A stretch of 41,125 nt of DNA from an uncultured Flavobacteriales bacterium. GTDB lineage: Bacteria; Bacteroidota; Bacteroidia; Flavobacteriales_D; Crocinitomicaceae. The notes beneath the pieces were generated by a model. That model was not told the origin of the DNA and searched no databases. It saw nothing but the letters and a program-made list of their open reading frames with translations. A program made the position numbers and the translations under genes. Positions 32,796 through 40,835 of this stretch are shown one piece after another. Position 1 is the stretch's first letter, and every line of letters begins with the position of its first letter. The stretch covers positions 1 to 41,125 of the forward strand of contig CAJXMN010000013.1 of NCBI GenBank assembly GCA_913056215.1, read 5' to 3'.

Positions 32796-33311
32796 TTAAT
32801 CAATCATTTTTTGGTAAAAATAAGCATCATACCATTTGTTTTCCCGTTTAAACCAATTTTTTAGTTCACCGATACGCGAAAATGCGCACTTTTCAAATAG
32901 TTTGATGCTCGGGTTGTTATTTAGTTGAATGAGGCAGTGCAACTGGATAAGGTCGAGTTTTTTTTGGGCAAATGTTTCGACCAGGTTAATGGCGAGTGAA
33001 GCGTAATTCTTACGTCGATGCTTCTCCTCCGCAATCAATATACCGATTCCTGCACGTTGGTGATAAAAATCAATATCGAAGAGATCAATTGCCCCTATCG
33101 GTTTATCTTCCTTACGTAAGCAGATCATTAACCGCAGCTGTTTGTTTTCCCTCACATTGTTCGCGTCCTCAATAAAGGCTAGAATTTCCGCTTCTGTATA
33201 GATTGCTTTTTCAGAAGAATACACGCGATTATTGGGGTCATTTTCCCATGAAAGTAAAACAGCAGCATCCTCTTTTTTAGGTGGCCTGAGATAAATAGGA
33301 AGATCAGTCAT
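32796..33311 (-). CDS. GNAT acetyltransferase (RimJ/RimL type)
   Basis: From ATG 33309-33311 the protein is 171 residues. The GNAT core shows YLRPPKKEDAAVLLSWENDP (~6-25), LMICLRKEDKPIGAIDLFDID (~68-88), and the acetyl-CoA loop AGIGILIAEEKHRRKNYASLAI (~92-113), ending LFEKCAFSRIG. It is like RimJ/RimL alanine acetyltransferases or small-molecule N-acetyltransferases; the substrate is unknown. The start overlaps the end of the preceding gene by 8 bases (ATGACTGA). An in-frame start 9 codons upstream is less likely because it lengthens this overlap. Confidence 0.85.
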   Translation of the reverse strand: MTDLPIYLRPPKKEDAAVLLSWENDPNNRVYSSEKAIYTEAEILAFIEDANNVRENKQLRLMICLRKEDKPIGAIDLFDIDFYHQRAGIGILIAEEKHRRKNYASLAINLVETFAQKKLDLIQLHCLIQLNNNPSIKLFEKCAFSRIGELKNWFKRENKWYDAYFYQKMID

Positions 33312-33825
33312 TCTGTTTGAGTTTTTGAATCCTGGCATTGATATCTTCCGCGCTGTAAGCTGCTATACCGCAATACGAATCAGGAATATGAATGCCGTAA
33401 ATCTTTTTAATTTGTTTTTCGTTGTCAAGCTGTCGCAACAAATCACCAATACGGGTTGCATTACCAACTGGACCATGAATAATCTGATCGATCGGAGAAA
33501 GACAGGTCTTGCCTTTGTTTATGGATTGACCAAATTGCTCAAATGACTGTCGAGTGCGTTCAATAGAATGGTTATCCTTTAACGCAATAAGCAGGGTAGG
33601 GATCGACTTACTGAATAGCAAGGTATCCAGTTTCATGCGCGGGAAATCGTAGTCGATACCGTTAGCTTTTAAGGAATAAAACAACTGATCGACAGACCAA
33701 CCGATATGTGGGGGGATTTTATCCGCATGCATAATATAGATCAGAGATCCGCTCAAGTTCTCGGCAGCCTTACGATCCAGATGTTCGATTTCATCGAAGG
33801 GAATACTATATTGCAATGGATCCAT
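33304..33825 (-). CDS. Hypothetical protein between dapF and the acetyltransferase
   Basis: The 173-residue cytoplasmic protein has a mixed helix/strand pattern, including SLIYIMHADKIPPHIGWSV (~27-45), LPTLLIALK-like IPTLLIAL (~75-82), a SPIDQIIHGPVGNATRIGDL segment (~109-128), and DSYCGIAAYSAEDINARI near the end. I do not recognise the family. It overlaps dapF by 20 bases and the acetyltransferase gene by 8, so it is translationally linked to both. No signal peptide or catalytic motif was seen. Confidence 0.7.
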   Translation of the reverse strand: MDPLQYSIPFDEIEHLDRKAAENLSGSLIYIMHADKIPPHIGWSVDQLFYSLKANGIDYDFPRMKLDTLLFSKSIPTLLIALKDNHSIERTRQSFEQFGQSINKGKTCLSPIDQIIHGPVGNATRIGDLLRQLDNEKQIKKIYGIHIPDSYCGIAAYSAEDINARIQKLKQND

Positions 33826-34585
33826 AAAACACTTCTTTTGCTGGTCCGATTAAAAAGATGTCATTAAACCTGCTTTCATCGCAATTCGCCTCGACAGCAA
33901 GCTTTCCTCCTTTAACTTTTATCCCTACGCGCTGTTGACCATTCAACTTTTGTTCATAGAAATGGGCTAATGCTGCTGCAGTCGCTCCTGTTCCACAAGA
34001 AAAGGTTTCATCTTCCACGCCGCGTTCGTAGGTGAGCATTTCCAATTGATCTTCCTGTATTCTTTCAACAAGGTTCACATTAATTCCATCGGATTTGTAT
34101 GGATCGCTATAGCGTATTTTACGTCCAAATTCCACAATATTCCACGTCGTTAGTTCCTTTACAAATTGCACATAATGAGGGCTACCTGTGTTGAGCGTAA
34201 AAGCATTTTTGGTGCTTTTAATCACTGAGACTGCTGCCATTTGCAGGGCGATAATCCCATTGTCTATTTGTGCCGAATGAACACCGTCCACGGCTAGGAA
34301 ATGAGCGCGCTTTTTAAAGCAATTCAACATTTTCGCAAATTGAACGGCACACCGCGCCCCGTTGCCACAAAAACTGCGGGATCCGTCACTATTAAAATAC
34401 CGCATTTCAAAATCAAAATCATCATGATCATAAAGACAAATAACGCCATCAGCACCTATACCAAATCGACGATCACATAGTTGCGTGATTTGGGGCGTGG
34501 TGAGTTCAAACTCGCTGGTATCCAAACAGTCGATCATGATAAAATCGTTCCCTGTTGCTTGAAATTTTTTAAAAGGTATATTCAT
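33806..34585 (-). CDS. dapF: Diaminopimelate epimerase
   Basis: The 259-residue enzyme interconverts LL- and meso-diaminopimelate for lysine and peptidoglycan synthesis. The two catalytic Cys are Cys73 (SFCGNGARC) and Cys197 (FSCGTGATA). N-terminal KFQATGNDFIMID and IGADGVI, and the later TGSPHYVQFV and GVEDETFSCG, are family landmarks. Length and both half-domains are complete. Its start abuts the stop of the preceding gene without a gap (TAAATG). It sits with mltG, a peptidoglycan enzyme, which is a sensible pairing. Confidence 0.95.
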   Translation of the reverse strand: MNIPFKKFQATGNDFIMIDCLDTSEFELTTPQITQLCDRRFGIGADGVICLYDHDDFDFEMRYFNSDGSRSFCGNGARCAVQFAKMLNCFKKRAHFLAVDGVHSAQIDNGIIALQMAAVSVIKSTKNAFTLNTGSPHYVQFVKELTTWNIVEFGRKIRYSDPYKSDGINVNLVERIQEDQLEMLTYERGVEDETFSCGTGATAAALAHFYEQKLNGQQRVGIKVKGGKLAVEANCDESRFNDIFLIGPAKEVFYGSIAI

Positions 34586-35191
34586 TTATAACTGCAGTGA
34601 CTTGAATTGCTCTGTTTTCTCAAGTCGCAAATGTAACGATTCTGAATGCAAAAACAACGTTCGATCGTCGTCCTTAATTTCCAGTTGTATCGTTTCTTCG
34701 GGGTGGAAACCAAATAGCTTCAATTTATTTCGGTTAAGTTCATAGCCCGTTATGTTCAATGGATTCGACCAAAATTCAACAATTATTTCACGACTGAACG
34801 ATTGCGCATTTTTATTTAATAATTCTGAAACACCAACAGAATCTCTAGGATTCCACTGAAGTATGATTGTTCGCCGTTCTAATAATTCTTCTTCGACTAT
34901 AGCAGGATCAATCATTGTGCTGTCATCCTGTTTAGAAGTATCTTTTTTAACGACGGAGTCTTGAGAACCAGTTGTTTGAGTATTTTTAGAAGTGTCTTTG
35001 GCTTGTTCATCAACGACCACAGACTTTTCAATACGTATTGTGTCGTGAATTATTTTTTCCTTGATGCGATCAATATAAACCTTTTCGGTGGAGGTTTCTG
35101 GTTGCCCTTCAGTAAGATGATTATCTCCTGTATAGCGTCCTAAAAGAAAGGCAGACACTACAATAATTACGAAGATGATCACTTTTTTCAT
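34586..35191 (-). CDS. Membrane-anchored hypothetical protein, first gene of the dapF operon
   Basis: The 201-residue protein has an N-terminal membrane anchor or uncleaved signal (~3-20, VIIFVIIVVSAFLLG), a charged Ser/Thr/Asp/Lys-rich linker (~22-100), and a C-terminal beta-rich domain (~105-201; RRTIILQWNPRD, REIIVEFWSNPLNITGYELNRNKLKLFG, ETIQLEIK). It is predicted to sit in the inner membrane with the domain outside. The family is not recognised. It is the promoter-proximal gene of the six-gene minus-strand unit and diverges from htrA. Confidence 0.65.
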   Translation of the reverse strand: MKKVIIFVIIVVSAFLLGRYTGDNHLTEGQPETSTEKVYIDRIKEKIIHDTIRIEKSVVVDEQAKDTSKNTQTTGSQDSVVKKDTSKQDDSTMIDPAIVEEELLERRTIILQWNPRDSVGVSELLNKNAQSFSREIIVEFWSNPLNITGYELNRNKLKLFGFHPEETIQLEIKDDDRTLFLHSESLHLRLEKTEQFKSLQL

Positions 35192-35362
35192 AGGGTAATT
35201 AGACGACTAAATTAGTAAAAATCAGTTTAATGGAGGGTAATTGATCGCGATTAATGTCATGATAATTGTCATTTATTGGTTAACAACTTTTAACAGCAAA
35301 ACCATTGATATTTGTGATCTATGGCGTTACTATTGATAGTAGATTTTCAAAAAAATAATAAA

Positions 35363-36850
35363 ATGAAAACAAAAATGATCAAAAAATCAGCAAACAGTCT
35401 ATTTTTGGGAATTCTTGGAGGTGTCTTGCCTTTAGGGCTGTTTTTATTGACAATGGACGATACGGTCAAGGATTCGAAAATGATGCAGACGGAAATTAAC
35501 GATCAAAAAGCACCTGTCAGTCCAGTCAATTTTGCCCCTTTTGACATTCACGATTCACCGGACTTTACAATAGCAAGTGAGAAAAGTATTCACTCTGTTG
35601 TGCACGTCAAGACAAAAGTTGTGCAGAAATATGTCCAGCGAGATCCATTTCTCGAATTCTTTTACGGTCCTGGAGCAGGCCGTGAACGTAAGCAGTTTGG
35701 AGAAGGTTCTGGATCTGGTGTGATCATCTCTGAAGATGGATACATTGTCACTAACAATCACGTTATTCGTAATGCGAGTGACATTGAAATCACGTTGAAT
35801 GACAATACGACTTATTCTGCAGAAATTGTCGGAACAGATCCATCCACAGATTTAGCCGTTTTAAAGGTCGATGCCTCTAACTTAGAACCAATGTCATTTG
35901 CAAATAGCGATGACGTAAAAGTAGGAGAATGGGTTTTAGCTGTAGGAAACCCCTTCAATCTTAATTCCACCGTGACAGCAGGGATTGTATCCGCCAAAGC
36001 GCGAAATATCAATATCATTGGTAAGCAAAATAAGGAAGTTATTCCTATTGAGTCTTTCATCCAAACTGATGCTGCTGTCAATCCAGGAAACTCTGGAGGT
36101 GCTCTTGTCAATGCAAATGGGGAACTGATTGGTATTAATACAGCTATTGCATCACAAACTGGAAACTATGCAGGTTATTCCTTTGCAGTTCCTTCCAGGC
36201 TCGTGTCTAAGATCATGAGTGATATCATTGACTATGGAATGGTTCAGCGCGCTTTTCTAGGGGTACAGATTCAAGAAATCAACCAATCCTTAAAGGATCA
36301 GGAAGAATTGGAAAGCACTGCCGGTGTTTATATCGGCAAGGTGAATGAAGGTTCAAGTGCAGAAAAAGGAGGTCTGAAAGAAGGAGATATCATATTGAAA
36401 GTAGGTAGTAAAAAGGTTAACTCACCTTCACAGTTACAAGAAGAAATAGGTAAGAGAAGACCCGGTGATCAAGTAGCTGTAACCATAAGAAGAGATGATC
36501 AAGTACTCACCAAAAAACTCGTTCTGCGCAATAAAGAAGGTAGTACAGAACTGAAGTCTAAGGAGGAAGTTGAACGCTATTCAGCGCTTGGAGCAACATT
36601 TGGAGCGTTAACAGAAGATGAAATGCGCGAATTAGATATTGATCACGGCGTTAAAATCACTTCTATATCTGCAGGTAAACTGAGTTCTTTAGGTCTTACT
36701 GAGGGTATGATCGTCACTAAAGTCAATAATAAAGAGGTAACTACAGTAGTAGATCTGACAAGTGCACTTAATAGTAAAAATAACAATGGAGTGCTGTTGG
36801 AAATTATGACTAAAAGCGGTCGTAAAGATTACGTAGGTTTTGGTCTTTAG
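35363..36850 (+). CDS. degP: HtrA/DegP-type serine protease with two PDZ domains
   Basis: From ATG 35363 the protein is 495 residues: signal anchor (~12-32), a trypsin-like protease domain (~75-280) and two PDZ domains (~290-375 and ~405-495). The catalytic triad is His133 (NNHVI), Asp163 (TDLAVL) and Ser244 (NPGNSGGAL). The LA-loop segment PFLEFFYGPG precedes the protease core, and the second PDZ ends with KDYVGFGL. DegP/DegQ proteins degrade or chaperone misfolded periplasmic proteins. An upstream in-frame start at 35321 exists but would add 14 residues before the signal, and is less likely. The gene is monocistronic, and a hairpin at 36918-36948 ends it. Confidence 0.93.
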   Translation: MKTKMIKKSANSLFLGILGGVLPLGLFLLTMDDTVKDSKMMQTEINDQKAPVSPVNFAPFDIHDSPDFTIASEKSIHSVVHVKTKVVQKYVQRDPFLEFFYGPGAGRERKQFGEGSGSGVIISEDGYIVTNNHVIRNASDIEITLNDNTTYSAEIVGTDPSTDLAVLKVDASNLEPMSFANSDDVKVGEWVLAVGNPFNLNSTVTAGIVSAKARNINIIGKQNKEVIPIESFIQTDAAVNPGNSGGALVNANGELIGINTAIASQTGNYAGYSFAVPSRLVSKIMSDIIDYGMVQRAFLGVQIQEINQSLKDQEELESTAGVYIGKVNEGSSAEKGGLKEGDIILKVGSKKVNSPSQLQEEIGKRRPGDQVAVTIRRDDQVLTKKLVLRNKEGSTELKSKEEVERYSALGATFGALTEDEMRELDIDHGVKITSISAGKLSSLGLTEGMIVTKVNNKEVTTVVDLTSALNSKNNNGVLLEIMTKSGRKDYVGFGL

Positions 36851-36917
36851 ATCAAACCAATGCCATTTCATAGGTGATTCAATTCACTGATTGAAGACCA
36901 ATCATTCATCAAAAGAG

Positions 36918-36948
36918 AATCCGTCGGTAAACCAGTCCGGCGGATTTT
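36918..36948 (+). terminator. Probable terminator after the HtrA gene
   Basis: AATCCGTCGG (36918-36927) pairs with CCGGCGGATT (36937-36946) over 10 bases with one T-G wobble and a 9-base loop. It is followed by only four T (36945-36948), so it is a fairly strong hairpin with a short tract. Confidence 0.55.
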
Positions 36949-36962
36949 CATATAAATTAAAT

Positions 36963-36993
36963 TTTGTAGAAATATTAAATTGACGTAAATTTG
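36963..36993 (+). promoter_or_regulatory. Promoter of rpoD
   Basis: TTTG (36963-36966), a 19-base spacer, and TAAATTTG (36986-36993) reproduce the Bacteroidota consensus TTTG-N19-TAnnTTTG without a mismatch. The start of transcription should fall near 36999, about 36 bases before the ATG. It is the cleanest promoter in the window. Confidence 0.85.
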
Positions 36994-37020
36994 CCACACT
37001 TTTATTTCATTCACTAAAGT

Positions 37021-37025
37021 AAGGA
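37021..37025 (+). promoter_or_regulatory. Shine-Dalgarno-like sequence of rpoD
   Basis: AAGGA lies 9 bases before the rpoD ATG. Most genes in this window have no such sequence, in keeping with the weak use of Shine-Dalgarno in this phylum; the good match here stands out. Confidence 0.6.
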
Positions 37026-37034
37026 AGAACGAGC

Positions 37035-37901
37035 ATGAGACAATTAAAGATAACAAAATCGATCACCAATCGCGAGAGTCAATCACTTGATAAATATTTG
37101 CAGGATATAGGTAAAGAAGAACTTATTACTGCAGATGAAGAGGTCGAACTGGCCAGAAAGATCAAGCAAGGTGACCAAAGAGCACTTGAGAAGTTGACAC
37201 GTGCCAATTTGCGATTCGTTGTGTCGGTGGCGAAGCAATATCAAAATCAAGGTCTCACGCTTCCTGATTTAATTAATGAAGGAAATTTAGGACTCATCAA
37301 AGCGGCTCAGAAATTCGACGAGACGAGAGGTTTTAAATTTATCTCTTATGCTGTATGGTGGATTCGTCAATCGATTTTACAAGCGTTGGCAGAACAAGCT
37401 CGAATTGTTCGTTTGCCATTGAACCAGGTGGGTTCCCTCAACAAAATCAATAAAGCATTTTCGCGACTGGAACAAGAATATGAAAGACCTCCATCTGCGG
37501 AAGAGCTAGCAGAAGCATTAGAAGTCCCTGAAGATAAAATCAAGGAAAGTATGAACGTTTCAGGTCGTCATGTCTCAATGGATGCTCCATTGACAACAAA
37601 TGAGGATGGCGGTACGCTAATGGATGTTATGGCGAACTCGGATTCTCCGAAAGCCGATACGTTATTAATGTCTGAATCGCTTCAGCGCGAAATAGAGCGT
37701 TCATTGTCGACATTGACAGATAAAGAAAGAGAGATTATACGCCTTTTCTTCGGTATAGGTATGAACCACGGACTCACACTCGAAGAAATTGGATCGAAAT
37801 TTAACCTCACACGTGAGCGCGTTCGACAAATAAAGGAAAAAGCCATTCGTCGACTGCGTCATACATCGCGGAATAAGCTTTTAAAGGCTTATTTAGGATA
37901 G
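37035..37901 (+). CDS. rpoD: Primary sigma factor RpoD (short, no region 1.1)
   Basis: The 288-residue protein is a sigma-70 family factor. Region 1.2 starts at about residue 15 ([10 protein letters not shown]), region 2 contains [30 protein letters not shown] and the -10-binding [10 protein letters not shown] (~110), region 3 is ~140-215, and region 4 (~215-285) has the -35-binding helix-turn-helix [23 protein letters not shown]. Region 1.1 and the long nonconserved insert of proteobacterial RpoD are missing, as is normal for Bacteroidota. It is followed by a strong terminator and the gap gene. It directs transcription from promoters such as the one before it. Confidence 0.96.
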   Translation: MRQLKITKSITNRESQSLDKYLQDIGKEELITADEEVELARKIKQGDQRALEKLTRANLRFVVSVAKQYQNQGLTLPDLINEGNLGLIKAAQKFDETRGFKFISYAVWWIRQSILQALAEQARIVRLPLNQVGSLNKINKAFSRLEQEYERPPSAEELAEALEVPEDKIKESMNVSGRHVSMDAPLTTNEDGGTLMDVMANSDSPKADTLLMSESLQREIERSLSTLTDKEREIIRLFFGIGMNHGLTLEEIGSKFNLTRERVRQIKEKAIRRLRHTSRNKLLKAYLG

Positions 37902-37910
37902 AAAGCAATA

Positions 37911-37943
37911 AAAAGCTGCTCAATTTGGGCAGCTTTTTTTTTT
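37911..37943 (+). terminator. Rho-independent terminator of rpoD
   Basis: AAAAGCTGC (37911-37919) pairs with GCAGCTTTT (37929-37937). Further pairs with one wobble extend the stem to about 11 bases around the loop AATTT. It runs into a tract of ten T (37934-37943). It ends 37 bases before the gap ATG. Confidence 0.9.
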
Positions 37944-37979
37944 ACATAAATAATTAATTTTTAACAAATAAATAGTCAA

Positions 37980-39431
37980 ATGAACCCTGCAATTGGTTAC
38001 GAAGAGAATTTGGATGCACACGTCAAAAGGGAACGTGCTGCTGTTAAATTAGCGAGTAAGACTGGTCAATTACTTTATGATCAAGGTGTTGAATTAGTCC
38101 TTTTTCGAAATCACCTGGTCAACCTTACGGTTTCTGAAATTATGAACCTGCACAAATACGCAGATAATGTGGTGAAAAAACCCATTGACGTTTTTGCAAC
38201 TTCTTCTATGGCCGAAGCCTTACTCGATTTAGATCTGGCCCCGTCGAAATTAGATATTGGTAAACTTTCATTCGAATATCAGGAAGTTCAGGATCAGTTT
38301 TCTAGTGAACTCGAATTTTTAAAACACCAACTCAAAGATTTTATAGGTAAAGATCGTTTTAAACCTGAACCGCGCGATGTTGTGCTTTACGGTTTTGGAC
38401 GTATTGGTAGATTGGCTGCCCGGGAATTAATTAAACAGGCGGGTAAGGGACAACAATTGCGATTGCGAGCAATTGTGACGCGCGATACATCTGAAAAAAC
38501 AATTACAAAAAGGGCTGCGCTGTTTAGAAATGATTCCGTTCATGGAGCTTTTGATGGTATTGTTGATCTCGACATTGATAAAAAGGTACTTACGATTAAT
38601 GGACAAAGTGTCCAGTTGATTGAAGCTAAAAATCCAGAGGACGTAGATTACGAAGCACATGGTATTCAAAATGCTCTGGTTATTGATAATACGGGAGCCT
38701 TTACGACTAGGGAAGACTTGGAACGTCATCGTCAGGCTAAAGGTGTTTCAAAAGTTATTTTGACTGCCCCTGGAAAAGGCATTCCAAATATTGTATATGG
38801 AATTAATCAACATGAACTAGATATCGAAACTGAAAAAATATATTCAGCTGCTTCGTGTACAACGAATGCCATATCGCCCGTATTAAAAGTAATCAATGAT
38901 CAATTCGGTGTTGAGAAAGGTCACATTGAAACGGTTCATGCCTACACGAATGATCAAAACTTATTGGATAATATGCATAAAAAACCCCGTCGTGGGCGTT
39001 CTGCTGCAATCAATATGGTCATTACTTCAACAGGAGCTGGAAAAGCGGTTACTAAGGTTATTCCAGACCTTGAAAATAAATTGACAGCCAATGCGGTGAG
39101 AGTGCCGACACCCAATGGTTCGCTTGCGATTCTATCCTTGCAACTTGACCAGGAAACCACCGCTGATAAAATCAATGATGCTATCCGAAAGGCGGCATTA
39201 GAAGGTGAACTCGTGAATCAGATTCATTATTCCATCGATGAAGAATTAGTTTCGAATGATATCATCGGAAATACGTGTTGTTCTGTTTTTGATTCCCCTG
39301 CAACTATTGTTGGTCCAAGTGGTAAAAATGTGGTGCTTTACACCTGGTATGATAATGAATATGGTTACACCAAACAGGTTATACGGTTGGCAAAATATGT
39401 GGCGAAAGTAAGAAGATTGATTTATTATTAA
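37980..39431 (+). CDS. gap: Glyceraldehyde-3-phosphate dehydrogenase, long Bacteroidota form
   Basis: The 483-residue protein has about 130 N-terminal residues of unknown fold, then the NAD-binding Rossmann domain with GFGRIGR (from ~138) and the catalytic domain. The catalytic Cys is residue 293 (SCTTNAISP) and the general base His320 (HAYTNDQ). The substrate-binding TSTGAGKAVTKVIP and NGSLAILSLQ blocks and the final NEYGYTKQVIRLAKY are standard for GAPDH. The N-terminal extension occurs in a group of Bacteroidota GAPDH proteins, and its function is unknown. It catalyses oxidation of glyceraldehyde 3-phosphate to 1,3-bisphosphoglycerate, NAD- or NADP-dependent. No promoter was seen between the rpoD terminator and this gene. 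Confidence 0.93.
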   Translation: MNPAIGYEENLDAHVKRERAAVKLASKTGQLLYDQGVELVLFRNHLVNLTVSEIMNLHKYADNVVKKPIDVFATSSMAEALLDLDLAPSKLDIGKLSFEYQEVQDQFSSELEFLKHQLKDFIGKDRFKPEPRDVVLYGFGRIGRLAARELIKQAGKGQQLRLRAIVTRDTSEKTITKRAALFRNDSVHGAFDGIVDLDIDKKVLTINGQSVQLIEAKNPEDVDYEAHGIQNALVIDNTGAFTTREDLERHRQAKGVSKVILTAPGKGIPNIVYGINQHELDIETEKIYSAASCTTNAISPVLKVINDQFGVEKGHIETVHAYTNDQNLLDNMHKKPRRGRSAAINMVITSTGAGKAVTKVIPDLENKLTANAVRVPTPNGSLAILSLQLDQETTADKINDAIRKAALEGELVNQIHYSIDEELVSNDIIGNTCCSVFDSPATIVGPSGKNVVLYTWYDNEYGYTKQVIRLAKYVAKVRRLIYY

Positions 39432-39448
39432 TTTTTAGAAATCACGAC

Positions 39449-39478
39449 AAAAGGGCGGTATAATCCCGCCCTTTTTTT
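39449..39478 (+). terminator. Rho-independent terminator of gap
   Basis: AAAAGGGCGG (39449-39458) and CCGCCCTTTT (39466-39475) form a perfect 10-bp stem around a 7-base loop, with seven T (39472-39478). It lies 17 bases after the gap stop codon. Confidence 0.92.
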
Positions 39479-39677
39479 ATGATTTATACACATAACATTC
39501 ACTGAATACTGCAGATTGAATTTTTAAAATGGTGTGCCGATTTTTTACACTGTGTTGACGCTCCAATTTTAATTTTTTAAGGAATGAAATGAACAGTTTG
39601 TAGATATTATAAAAGGTTGTTTAGCTCGTATTAGTTCGATTTATTTTACGCTTAAAGTTGAGGGAAAATAGTATTTC

Positions 39678-39698
39678 TAAACTCAAAAACTGAGTTTA
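39678..39698. promoter_or_regulatory. Perfect 8-bp inverted repeat upstream of the response regulator
   Basis: TAAACTCA (39678-39685) and TGAGTTTA (39691-39698) are exact reverse complements separated by AAAAC. The repeat sits 13 bases upstream of the likely -33 TTG and 60 bases from the ATG. That is where an activator or autoregulator of the LuxR/NarL type would bind. As RNA it would be a hairpin without a T-tract. No second copy is seen in the window. Apart from this, the promoter and the gap terminator, the 39432-39758 region holds no gene. Confidence 0.4.
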
Positions 39699-39710
39699 AT
39701 CATAAAATAG

Positions 39711-39742
39711 TTGAAATTTTACCAAAAAATAATTTAATTTCG
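39711..39742 (+). promoter_or_regulatory. Possible promoter of the response regulator gene
   Basis: TTG (39711-39713) is followed after 21 bases by TAATTTCG (39735-39742), one mismatch from TAnnTTTG. The -7 box lies 16 bases before the ATG. Confidence 0.35.
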
Positions 39743-39758
39743 TTGTAAATCTGACATT

Positions 39759-40388
39759 ATGAGTGTAGTAAAAATTCTAATCGTAGACGATCACCATTTA
39801 ATAGCACAAGCTTGGTCCGCCGTTCTTCAAGAACAAGAATCTTTTGAAGTTATAGGTACAGCTGCAGGTGAGCGTGATGCGATAGCTCTGGCTAAATCTT
39901 ATCGGCCTGAAGTAATTCTCATGGATATTAACCTGAAGGAAGGTGATGGATTCCAGGCTACCAAAGAGATTTCAAATACACTTCCCAAAACCAGTATTAT
40001 TGGTTTATCAATTCACGATGATACAGCTCTAGTGAAAAAGATGTTAAATCATGGAGCGAAAGGATACCTAACTAAAAATAGTTCGAAAGAGGAGTTGATA
40101 AAAGCAATCAATGACGTTCATAGCGGTAACCAATATATTTGTGAGGAAATCAAAGAAAAATTTGTAAAATCCATGTTTGGTGGAGAAGAAGAACAACCCG
40201 AATTGACAAACCGAGAAATAGAGATCGTGAAGTTGATTGCCAAAGGATTTACCTCTCGTGATATTGGTGAACAACTCAGTGTTTCAAATCGCACAGTCGA
40301 CACCCATCGCCATAATATTTTGAAAAAGCTTAATATTCCGAATTCTGCCCAATTGAGTATTTGGGCTCGCGATAAAGGATACGTTTAA
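39759..40388 (+). CDS. NarL/FixJ-family response regulator
   Basis: The 209-residue protein has a receiver domain (~1-125) and a LuxR-type helix-turn-helix (~148-205). Phosphorylation is at Asp56 (ILMDINL), with Asp10-Asp11, Ser84 and Lys106 (YLTKNSS) completing the active site. The DNA-binding part shows LTNREIEIVKLIAKGFTSRDIG and NRTVDTHRHNILKKL. It should act as a transcription activator or repressor on phosphorylation. There is no neighbouring kinase, so it is an orphan, like the six-PAS kinase at 19428. Its upstream region holds a perfect inverted repeat (39678-39698). Confidence 0.93.
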   Translation: MSVVKILIVDDHHLIAQAWSAVLQEQESFEVIGTAAGERDAIALAKSYRPEVILMDINLKEGDGFQATKEISNTLPKTSIIGLSIHDDTALVKKMLNHGAKGYLTKNSSKEELIKAINDVHSGNQYICEEIKEKFVKSMFGGEEEQPELTNREIEIVKLIAKGFTSRDIGEQLSVSNRTVDTHRHNILKKLNIPNSAQLSIWARDKGYV

Positions 40389-40617
40389 ATCAGTTCTCAC
40401 TTTTTCGATAATTGAGACTCACACATCTTTCTTATATCCCCTATATGTACTACCTAGCCTAACTTGATTTAAGTGAAATTACGTATACGGGTCTGGTTAG
40501 TTCATCTAAACATTCTCTTTGAGAGACCGCTAAATTGTACGTAGCTCTTGTTATGTTCTTATGCTCAATTCGTCATCGTTCTACCTGTTCAATGATGAAA
40601 ATGGATACCGCTCACCT

Positions 40618-40625
40618 TAAATTTG
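40618..40625 (+). promoter_or_regulatory. -7 box of the 60-residue protein gene
   Basis: TAAATTTG is an exact TAnnTTTG box, 27 bases before ATG 40653. No TTG is spaced properly upstream. It overlaps the in-frame TTG at 40623, which makes that start unlikely. Confidence 0.4.
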
Positions 40626-40652
40626 TTCCAGAATCAGTTAATAATTAAAGTT

Positions 40653-40835
40653 ATGACACAAGTTTATCCGAGCACAAAACAAAAATTAATTCGAGAGATT
40701 TTGGAATATTCTGATTTCTATAAGAATCGTAATGAATTAGAGAAACTTGATTTCTGGATGGTAAAATCAATTCACAAATCATGTTTGATTCCCGTATTAA
40801 GATCTGCAGCTTCACTTAAAAGTTTAATGGTATGA
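40653..40835 (+). CDS. Hypothetical 60-residue protein
   Basis: From ATG 40653 the frame codes for 60 residues starting MTQVYPSTKQ and ending SLMV. The middle (LEYSDFYKNRNELEKLDFWMVKSIH) looks helical and charged. There is no signal peptide, cysteine pair or known motif. Its stop overlaps the start of the next gene by 4 bases (ATGA), which argues for real translation. The family is unknown, and a regulator or small partner of the next protein is possible. Confidence 0.45.
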   Translation: MTQVYPSTKQKLIREILEYSDFYKNRNELEKLDFWMVKSIHKSCLIPVLRSAASLKSLMV

